Origin: Paracoccaceae bacterium
GTDB lineage: Bacteria; Pseudomonadota; Alphaproteobacteria; Rhodobacterales; Rhodobacteraceae
Assembly (NCBI GenBank): GCA_021767525.1
Contig: JAASTF010000073.1
Coordinates: 1 to 11,645 of the forward strand
Reading direction: 5' to 3'
DNA length: 11,645 bases
Each line of letters opens with the position of its first letter. The first letter of the stretch is position 1. The position numbers were made by a program, and so were the translations under genes. Shown piece by piece: positions 6,993 through 11,645 of this stretch. The notes below the pieces were generated by a model. That model made no database searches and had not been told where the DNA came from. It saw nothing but the letters and a program-made list of their open reading frames with translations.

Positions 6993-7882
6993 GTCTTGTC
7001 CTCTTCATCCAGCCAGCCGGGTTCGGTCCACCACGGGAAAAAGCCCGGCAAGTCGCGCGACACACGGTCGGGAAAGACCGGCGCGCGTTTTTCACGGAAA
7101 CTTGCGACGCCCTCGGCGGTGTCGGCCATTGCGCCGCGCGCGGCGATGGCGCGGCTGTCGACGCGATGCGCGGCCATCGGATGCTCGGCCCCGGCCATGC
7201 GCCACATCATCTGCCGCATCAGCGCAATCGAAACCGGCGCCGTGTTTTCCGCGATCTCGCGCGCCAGCGCGCGCGCGGCGGGCAACAGATCGTCGGGTGC
7301 ATGGACCGAGCGGATCAGGCCGCCCTGCAACGCCTCGGCCGCGTCGAACACGCGACCGGTATAGCACCATTCCAACGCCTGGCTCATGCCCACGACACGC
7401 GGCAGGAACCAGGTCGAGGCCGCCTCGGGCACGATGCCGCGCCGCGCGAAAACGAACCCGAACCGCGCGGTTTCGGATGCGATGCGAATGTCCATCGGCA
7501 ATTGCATCGTCGCCCCCACGCCCACCGCCGGGCCGTTGACCGCGGCGATCACGGGTTTCAGGCAATTGAATATCCGCAGCGCCAGCTCGCCCCCGGAATC
7601 GCGGTTCACCGGATCATCCCAAATGGCAGGATCGGTGCTGCGCGGGTCAAGCCGGGCCGAGGTAAAGGCCTCGGGGTCGTCCAGGTCGGCGCCCGCGCAA
7701 AACCCGCGCCCGGCCCCGGTGACGATGATCGCACGCACCTCGTCGTCGGCATCGGCCGCATCGAAGGCAGCGATCATCTCGTCCTTCATCTGGTTGGTAA
7801 ACGCGTTCAGCCTGTCGGGCCGGTTCAGCGTCAGGGTCAGGATATTGTCCTGCGTGTCGGTGGTGATGGTCTGATACGTCAT
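6989..7882 (-). CDS. Crotonase-family protein 1 with C-terminal extension
   Basis: Enoyl-CoA hydratase/isomerase superfamily member, 297 aa, about 35 residues longer than its neighbour. The N-terminal LNRPDRLNAF, the oxyanion motif GRGFCAGADL (58-67) and VNGPAVGVGA (115-124) are intact. In ungapped alignment with rat mitochondrial hydratase the catalytic glutamates correspond to Thr125 and Phe145, so normal hydration is unlikely. Glu153 in GIVPEAAST lies where isomerases of the ECI2/Eci1 type place their acid. After the usual FREKRAPVF end the protein continues with VSRDLPGFFPWW and an acidic tail. The insert at about 70-98 is Asp-rich and loop-like. The start has GGGGG 9-13 bases upstream and lies 13 bases after gntR, so it is co-transcribed. 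Isomerase or another crotonase reaction; exact activity open. Confidence 0.88.
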   Translation of the reverse strand: MTYQTITTDTQDNILTLTLNRPDRLNAFTNQMKDEMIAAFDAADADDEVRAIIVTGAGRGFCAGADLDDPEAFTSARLDPRSTDPAIWDDPVNRDSGGELALRIFNCLKPVIAAVNGPAVGVGATMQLPMDIRIASETARFGFVFARRGIVPEAASTWFLPRVVGMSQALEWCYTGRVFDAAEALQGGLIRSVHAPDDLLPAARALAREIAENTAPVSIALMRQMMWRMAGAEHPMAAHRVDSRAIAARGAMADTAEGVASFREKRAPVFPDRVSRDLPGFFPWWTEPGWLDEEDKT

Positions 7883-7895
7883 GACACCCAGCCCC

Positions 7896-8636
7896 CTACG
7901 ACAAAGCGCGCGGGTTCAAGGCCACCGCGTCTTCCAGGCCGGCGATCTGCGCGCCGCGCCAGAAATCCTCGATATGCATACGGGCCCATTTCTCGGCCCG
8001 ATCGCAGTCGCGGTCGCGCATGGCGGCGATGATGTTCGAATGCGCCTCGATCTGGCGCTTGTAGAATTGCGTGGCATAGGGCGCGATCTGCGAAAACCCA
8101 CGGAACAGCAGCAGCGAGATCGGCTCGCGCGCAAGGCCCAGAACGCGGTTCTTGCCCATGTCGGCGATGCGGGTGTGAAACGCCTCGTCCAGCTCGATCG
8201 TGCGGGCCATCTGGCCTTCGGCGGCGACAAGGTCGGCATGCAGACCTTGCAGCAACTCGATCTCGTCGAGGCTGGCGCGTTCGGCGGCGATCCGGGCGGC
8301 CAGCGGTTCGGTCACCATCGTGACTTCCCACAACTCGCGGAACGACACTTTCATCAGGGCCATCGCGCGCCCTGCGCGGGTTGTCAGCTGATCGGCCTGC
8401 GGCACGGCAACTTCAAGCCGGCGGGGCGACGGGCGATGCACCAACCCATCGCTTTCCAGCTGCCGCAGTCCTTCGCGCACGGTCGAGCGGGTGACACCGA
8501 ACATCTGCGCAAGCTCGGTTTCGCCCGGCAATTGGTCACCCGGCTTCAACTCGCCACGCAGAATCTGCGCCTCGATCTCTTCGGCAACCTGCTGATAGGC
8601 ATAGGTCACATGGATCGGACGGCTTGTCAGGCTCAT
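7896..8636 (-). CDS. GntR-family transcriptional regulator, FadR/FCD subfamily
   Basis: DNA-binding regulator, 246 aa. The N-terminal winged helix (about 10-75) has the family signature: QILRGELKPGDQLP, then ELAQMFGVTRSTVREGLRQLESDGLV. The C-terminal FCD domain (about 90-235) keeps the four metal/ligand residues of this group: Asp150 and His154 (LDEAFHTRI), His199 (EAHSNI) and His221 (MHIEDF). Such proteins are usually repressors released by an organic acid or acyl-CoA. The ATG at 8636 was chosen because the usual short lead precedes the helix-turn-helix; its ribosome site (GGGA) is weak. In-frame ATG codons further upstream, such as 8729, would place the start inside the predicted operator. 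First gene of the cluster, so probably autoregulated through the site at 8716-8732. Confidence 0.9.
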   Translation of the reverse strand: MSLTSRPIHVTYAYQQVAEEIEAQILRGELKPGDQLPGETELAQMFGVTRSTVREGLRQLESDGLVHRPSPRRLEVAVPQADQLTTRAGRAMALMKVSFRELWEVTMVTEPLAARIAAERASLDEIELLQGLHADLVAAEGQMARTIELDEAFHTRIADMGKNRVLGLAREPISLLLFRGFSQIAPYATQFYKRQIEAHSNIIAAMRDRDCDRAEKWARMHIEDFWRGAQIAGLEDAVALNPRALS

Positions 8637-8715
8637 GCGCGCATCCCGACCACGGCCCAAAGCGGCGACAGCCAAAACAGGGGCTTGAAAGACGGTTGGG
8701 GCATGGAAACCTCGA

Positions 8716-8732
8716 TTAGCGTCCGACATTAG
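8716..8732. promoter_or_regulatory. Operator-like site O1 (gntR side)
   Basis: TTAGCGTCCGACATTAG matches the site at 8885-8901 in 14 of 17 positions. The core GTC-C-GAC is palindromic, and the whole is a partial palindrome centred on 8724. On the minus strand it begins just after the predicted gntR -10, about where transcription should start, which suits autorepression. The short symmetric half-sites fit FadR-subfamily GntR operators in general, but the match to this regulator is inference. Confidence 0.65.
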
Positions 8733-8735
8733 CGC

Positions 8736-8765
8736 AGGATGATCGCGATTCTGGCCATCTGTCAA
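8736..8765 (-). promoter_or_regulatory. Predicted gntR-operon promoter
   Basis: On the minus strand a perfect TTGACA (8760-8765) is followed, after 18 bases, by CATCCT (8736-8741), a weak -10 as is common in alphaproteobacteria. Start of transcription is expected near 8729, inside O1, giving a leader of roughly 90 bases before the gntR ATG. Confidence 0.55.
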
Positions 8766-8768
8766 CAC

Positions 8769-8803
8769 CAGCGTCGCAGCATATCCCGACGCTGCGGCGC
8801 AGC
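8769..8803. repeat. Nested inverted repeats between the divergent promoters
   Basis: CAGCGTCG (8769-8776) and CGACGCTG (8787-8794) are perfect eight-base arms ten bases apart. Overlapping this, GCTGCG (8791-8796) can pair either with CGCAGC at 8775-8780 or with CGCAGC at 8798-8803. The latter is followed by ATTTTTG, so a plus-strand transcript could form a small terminator-like hairpin with a competing alternative fold. It lies just upstream of the gntR -35. It could be a second regulator's site, or a block to read-through between the divergent promoters. Confidence 0.5.
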
Positions 8804-8816
8804 ATTTTTGATTGTG

Positions 8817-8829
8817 TATCAATAGTTTC
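8817..8829 (+). promoter_or_regulatory. IHF-like binding site
   Basis: TATCAATAGTTTC agrees with the IHF consensus WATCAANNNNTTR at all fixed positions except the last. It lies in the AT-rich patch between the two promoters, about 30 bases upstream of the plus-strand -35, a place where DNA bending could bring O1 and O2 together. Short consensus, so chance is possible. Confidence 0.35.
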
Positions 8830-8855
8830 TCGCAAACATGCCTGGCGCACAAGGA

Positions 8856-8884
8856 TTGACCCGGGGCGACACGCGCTTTACCGC
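8856..8884 (+). promoter_or_regulatory. Predicted promoter of the leader ORF and kinase gene
   Basis: TTGACC (8856-8861) is a good -35. At 17 bases spacing the -10 would be TACCGC (8879-8884), which is poor; TTTACC (8877-8882) at 15 bases is an alternative. O2 follows directly at 8885, so it would cover the transcription start. The -35-to-operator spacing (23 bases) resembles the 27 bases on the gntR side. Confidence 0.4.
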
Positions 8885-8901
8885 TTAGTGTCCGACAATA
8901 A
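8885..8901. promoter_or_regulatory. Operator-like site O2 (kinase side)
   Basis: TTAGTGTCCGACAATAA is a near-perfect 17-bp palindrome centred on 8893 (TTA.TGTC-C-GACA.TAA; only the fourth base pair from each end is mismatched). It is 169 bp centre to centre from O1. It sits between the predicted -35/-10 and the strong ribosome site of the leader ORF, a position where a bound repressor would block transcription. Confidence 0.7.
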
Positions 8902-8918
8902 GACAGTATGGAGGAGGC

Positions 8919-8963
8919 ATGACGCTTCAGGGCAAACTGGGGCTGGCACGCGATGCTGCCTGA
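8919..8963 (+). CDS. 14-codon leader ORF overlapping the kinase start
   Basis: ATG at 8919 follows a strong Shine-Dalgarno run (GGAGGAGG, 8910-8917; GGAGG ends four bases before the ATG) and encodes MTLQGKLGLARDAA, ending with TGA at 8961-8963. The kinase ATG (8953) lies inside it in another frame and has no good ribosome site of its own, so kinase translation probably depends on ribosomes finishing this ORF. No homology is recognised. It could be a coupling peptide, a regulatory leader, or the remnant of a longer gene's start. Confidence 0.5.
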   Translation: MTLQGKLGLARDAA

Positions 8964-9957
8964 TTTCGACCCATCCGCGCTGATGTCGCTGTTGGGCGGG
9001 CCGGTCAGGATCGAGCCGGTGGGCGGCGGCCAATCGAACCCCACGTGGTTCGTGACGGCCAAGGGCAAGCGCCTGGTCCTGCGCAAAAAGCTGCGCGGTG
9101 CGACGCTGGACAGCGCCCATGCGATCGACCGCGAATACCGGGTGCTGACCGCGCTCCAAGATCACGGGCTGCCCCTGCCCCGCCCCGTGCATTTCGAATC
9201 CGATCCGTCGCTGATCGGCACGCCCTTCTACCTGATGGAGCGGCTGCCGGGCCGCGTTTCGCACTACACCGCCTTGCCAGACCTTTCCCCAGGCAATCGG
9301 CAGGCGGTGCACCTGGACGCCGCGCGCGTGTTGGCCCGGCTGCACGGGGTCGATATCACGGCCGCCGGCCTGTCGGATGTCGGACGCGACGGCAGGTTCT
9401 TTGCCCGGCAGGTCACCCGCTGGACCCGGCAATGGCAGGCGCTGGACCATCGCCGTGACGCGCGGCTGGACGCGTTGGCTGACTGGTTCGCCCGCAACAT
9501 CCCGCCCGAAAACCCGACGACCCTGGTGCATGGCGATTACCGCGTGGGCAACCTGCTTTATTCCGGCGACCCGGCCCGGATCACCGGCGTGCTGGATTGG
9601 GAGCTCTCGACCCTGGGCGATCCACTGTCGGACCTGGCACACTGGGGCATGTTCTATCAACTGCGTCCGAACCAGATGGGCGGGCTGGCAGGGCTGGACC
9701 TGGCAAAGCTGGGCCTGCCAGATGCAGCCGCTTTTCTGGAGGCCTACCATCGGGCCGGGGGCTGCGACGCGCCGTTGCGCCCGTTCCACCGCGCCTTTGC
9801 CTTGTTCCGGCTTGCCGTGATCTGCGAGGGCATCACCGCCCGGGCCGAGGCCGGACAGGCCACCAGTGCCAATGCCCGAAGCGTCGGTGCCCTTGCCCCC
9901 GATTTCGCAAGGCTGGCCGAGGCGCAGCTGTCCACCGATATGCCGACATGGCCGTAA
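8953..9957 (+). CDS. APH/choline-kinase-fold phosphotransferase (ACAD10/LvaA-like)
   Basis: Protein of 334 aa with the aminoglycoside-phosphotransferase fold. Visible motifs: nucleotide-loop segment GGGQSNPT (24-31), the ATP-binding lysine region LVLRKK (41-46), HAIDREYRV (56-64), the catalytic loop HGDYRVGN (193-200) and the metal-binding aspartate in DWELSTLGDPLSDLAHW (Asp215). GGGQSNPT and HA.DREYRV are typical of the subgroup related to the human ACAD10/11 kinase domain and Pseudomonas LvaA, which act on hydroxyacyl-CoA rather than on antibiotics. No acyl-CoA dehydrogenase domain is fused. ATG 8953 is the earliest usable start in frame, since TGA closes it at 8920, and has only a poor ribosome site. 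It is divergent from the acyl-CoA cluster with shared control sites. Antibiotic resistance is unlikely. Confidence 0.85.
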   Translation: MLPDFDPSALMSLLGGPVRIEPVGGGQSNPTWFVTAKGKRLVLRKKLRGATLDSAHAIDREYRVLTALQDHGLPLPRPVHFESDPSLIGTPFYLMERLPGRVSHYTALPDLSPGNRQAVHLDAARVLARLHGVDITAAGLSDVGRDGRFFARQVTRWTRQWQALDHRRDARLDALADWFARNIPPENPTTLVHGDYRVGNLLYSGDPARITGVLDWELSTLGDPLSDLAHWGMFYQLRPNQMGGLAGLDLAKLGLPDAAAFLEAYHRAGGCDAPLRPFHRAFALFRLAVICEGITARAEAGQATSANARSVGALAPDFARLAEAQLSTDMPTWP

Positions 9958-9970
9958 CCGCGATTGCGGG

Positions 9971-9984
9971 CCGCGGCAACGCGG
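9971..9984. terminator. Small GNRA-loop hairpin in the convergent gap
   Basis: CCGCG (9971-9975) and CGCGG (9980-9984) enclose a GCAA tetraloop in the 62-base gap between the kinase stop and the stop of the convergent barrel gene. The stem is short and no T-tract follows, so a terminator role is only suggested by position. Confidence 0.3.
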
Positions 9985-10019
9985 AGGCACGGCGCCATAC
10001 CGGGCGTGACCGCCGCGCC

Positions 10020-11645
10020 TCAGAACTTGGCGATGACGTTCAGGAATACGCCCTTGTCGTCATAGGTCAGGTCGGTCAGGTCGTCCGAAAAGCTGCCAAA
10101 GTTGTAGCCCAGGCCGATCTTGGCGTTCGGCCCGAACTGGCGATAGACCGCCCCCAGGAAACTGGTTTCCGACACGCCCGCCTGGTCGGCCTGTAGATGG
10201 CGGGCCTCAAGCAGGATGTCCCAGTTGTGAACCAGGTGATAGCGCAGGTTCACCACTCCCAGCCAGGCATCGTTTTGCGCAAAGGCCACGCCCTCGCTGG
10301 GCGAGCTTTCGCTGATCCGCACGCCGACCTTCGCGCCCAGCGTCCATTGCGGGTTGAGGTCGTAATCGGCGTCCAGCGACAGCACATGGCTTTCCTGTCT
10401 GGGCCCCACGGTGTCGGTGCCGTCGATCCTTTGGCCCACCATGTCGCGCAGGTAACGGTACTGGAACAGCAGGTTCAGCCGGTCGTCCAGCACCGGCCGA
10501 TAGGCATAGCCCAGCGAAATGTCGGTGTATTCGCCATCCAGGATCGACGATTGATCGCTGTCCGTGTCGGAATGTTCCAGGTTGAAGATCAAGCGGCGCG
10601 ACTCGTCGATCTTGTAGCGCGCTTGCGCCGTCAGCAGAAACGCATCGGCGTCGCGGATCGTGCCAGCGGTCAGCCCCCGGTCGCGGCGCAGCTCCAGCCG
10701 GGCGCGCGCGGCCAGGCCCTCGGGATTGTCATAGCGCAGGCCAAGCGACAGGGCGTTGCGGTCGAAATCGCCATTCACGCTGTCGTCGATCCGGCCCATT
10801 TCGAAACCGGCGGAATAGCTCAGGTAATCGGTGTGACGGTATTCCACGCCGTAACTGCTGGTCAGCGACTGGTGGCGGCCGAACAGATCATAGGTGTTTT
10901 CACCGTAAACGTCCAAGCGGTCGGACAGACGGCGCTTGCCACCGATGACGAATTGCCCCCTGTCGCGGCCCACCAGGTCGACGCCTGCGAAATCGCGCCC
11001 GGGTTCAAGACGATAGCCGAAATAACGACTGTCATAGCCGTCGCTTTGATAGGTCAGCAGCGCCTGCCCCGCCGCGCCCAGCGACCCGTCCGAGATTTCA
11101 CCGTCGAAGGTCCAGTTCGGGGCGAAACGATAGCTTAGCCCGACGCCAACACGGTCGTTACGCTCCAACCCGCCGGAACGCTCCAGCGTGCTTTGGCCAT
11201 AAACATACCATTTCAGAACGTCGCTTTGCGTGATCGTTGCGCGCAGCGCCATGTCGGTGCGCGCGCCGTTCTCATCCGCAGGGCCGCCCGGCGCGGCCAG
11301 ATCCAGCCGCTCGATGCCCAGATCCCAGGTCAGCCGGTCGCTGGCGCGCCAGGTCAGCTCGGCCCCGATCTCGCGCGCCTCTTTGCCCGAGGCGCTGTCC
11401 AGCACGTCGGCATAAAGCCTGAAGCCCAGCCGGTCGGTCGGTTCGACATCCAGCGCCAGGCCCCACAGTTTCTCGTCGTCGGTGACCTGGTAATCCAGCG
11501 TGGAAAAGCCCGCATCGCGCCTTTCCCAATAGGCCAGAACGCGGCCGGGCATGGACAGCCCCAGATCCGCGAATTCCAGCTGCCCGCGCACCGACCAGGC
11601 GCTGCCGGTGCCGCCCGCACCGGCGCTACTGTCGATAATCAAACC
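10020..11645 (-). CDS. C-terminal beta-barrel of a large outer-membrane protein (5' end outside window)
   Basis: The frame is open to the window edge, so only the last 541 residues are seen. There is no signal peptide in the visible part. The sequence is a long run of alternating polar/hydrophobic strands separated by short Asp/Gly/Asn turns (for example RLGFRLYADVLD, DRVGVGLSYRFAPNW, WTLGAKVGVRI), on the order of twenty strands. It ends in LNVIAKF with a terminal Phe, the Bam recognition signature of outer-membrane barrels. The ending GYNFGSFSDDLTDLTYDDKG resembles the C-terminus of very large alphaproteobacterial surface proteins with repeat domains upstream, so this may be the anchor of a giant protein. 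No TonB-receptor plug is visible here. Function unknown; convergent with the kinase gene and probably unrelated to the acyl-CoA cluster. Confidence 0.75.
   Translation of the reverse strand, partial: GLIIDSSAGAGGTGSAWSVRGQLEFADLGLSMPGRVLAYWERRDAGFSTLDYQVTDDEKLWGLALDVEPTDRLGFRLYADVLDSASGKEAREIGAELTWRASDRLTWDLGIERLDLAAPGGPADENGARTDMALRATITQSDVLKWYVYGQSTLERSGGLERNDRVGVGLSYRFAPNWTFDGEISDGSLGAAGQALLTYQSDGYDSRYFGYRLEPGRDFAGVDLVGRDRGQFVIGGKRRLSDRLDVYGENTYDLFGRHQSLTSSYGVEYRHTDYLSYSAGFEMGRIDDSVNGDFDRNALSLGLRYDNPEGLAARARLELRRDRGLTAGTIRDADAFLLTAQARYKIDESRRLIFNLEHSDTDSDQSSILDGEYTDISLGYAYRPVLDDRLNLLFQYRYLRDMVGQRIDGTDTVGPRQESHVLSLDADYDLNPQWTLGAKVGVRISESSPSEGVAFAQNDAWLGVVNLRYHLVHNWDILLEARHLQADQAGVSETSFLGAVYRQFGPNAKIGLGYNFGSFSDDLTDLTYDDKGVFLNVIAKF

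Larger units (their letters stand above)
8637..8952. other. Divergent control region between gntR and the kinase gene
   Basis: This 316-base stretch has no full gene. It holds, in order, the gntR leader, an operator-like site, a gntR promoter (minus strand), nested inverted repeats, an AT-rich patch with an IHF-like site, a plus-strand promoter, a second operator-like site, and a 14-codon leader ORF with a strong ribosome site. The middle (8804-8830) is markedly AT-rich for this genome. Individual parts are listed separately. Confidence 0.7.

Noticed and set aside
7092..7565. Alternate-frame ORF inside crotonase 1
   Set aside because: Arg-rich shadow translation lacking any motif; crotonase 1 covers it with conserved residues.
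8808..8823. AT-rich palindromes TTGAT-N5-ATCAA and ATTG-N5-CAAT
   Set aside because: Short overlapping symmetries inside an AT-rich patch. They could be chance or part of the IHF-like site; too weak to call a separate operator.
8908..8922. Four-codon ORF starting at ATG 8908
   Set aside because: Its codons are the Shine-Dalgarno sequence itself and it has no ribosome site of its own.
8637..9086. N-terminal extension of gntR to an upstream start at 9086
   Set aside because: It would run through both promoters, both operator-like sites and the start of the divergent kinase gene. The added residues match nothing in the GntR family.
8953..9957. Aminoglycoside resistance gene
   Set aside because: The fold is shared, but the subgroup motifs and acyl-CoA context point to the ACAD10/LvaA-type kinases.

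Overview
The window is GC-rich throughout. Codon use, Shine-Dalgarno sites and gene types fit an alphaproteobacterium of the Rhodobacteraceae (roseobacter/Paracoccus-like) kind. That is an inference from urea-transporter subunits, a TRAP transporter, FadR-type regulation and protein style; there is no rRNA or other marker gene here.

Layout. (1) 1-1354, plus strand: the end of a urea ABC transporter operon, a 5'-truncated urtD followed by urtE, which starts at a TTG inside the end of urtD. (2) 1355-1402: a short convergent gap with a GC hairpin. (3) 1403-8636, minus strand: a compact seven-gene catabolic cluster transcribed in the order gntR, crotonase 1, crotonase 2, dctP, dctQ, dctM, acyl-CoA synthetase. 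(4) 8637-8952: a divergent control region with two near-identical 17-bp operator-like sites, each placed just downstream of a predicted promoter -35/-10. It also holds nested inverted repeats, an IHF-like site and a 14-codon leader ORF. (5) 8953-9957, plus strand: an APH/choline-kinase-fold phosphotransferase of the type related to the ACAD10/11 kinase domain and LvaA. (6) 10020-11645, minus strand, convergent: the C-terminal part of a large outer-membrane beta-barrel protein whose start lies outside the window.

Working model (inference). The GntR/FadR-type regulator senses a carboxylic acid or its CoA ester and controls both divergent units through the paired operators. A TRAP transporter imports the acid, the AMP-forming ligase makes the CoA thioester, and two crotonases rearrange it. 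Both crotonases lack the two hydratase glutamates and carry a single acidic residue at the isomerase position. The divergent kinase may phosphorylate a hydroxyacyl-CoA so that the hydroxyl can be eliminated, as in levulinate/4-hydroxyacid catabolism. No acyl-CoA dehydrogenase, hydroxyacyl-CoA dehydrogenase or thiolase is present, so the route must finish with genes elsewhere. The substrate cannot be read from the sequence.

The three non-overlapping junctions inside the minus-strand cluster each contain a GC-rich hairpin, which splits the operon into modules (gntR-ech-ech / dctP / dctQM / ligase). The paired operators, the isomerase-like crotonase pair and the kinase-linked acyl-CoA cluster are the points most worth following up. 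No CRISPR array, insertion sequence, tRNA or rRNA was seen.
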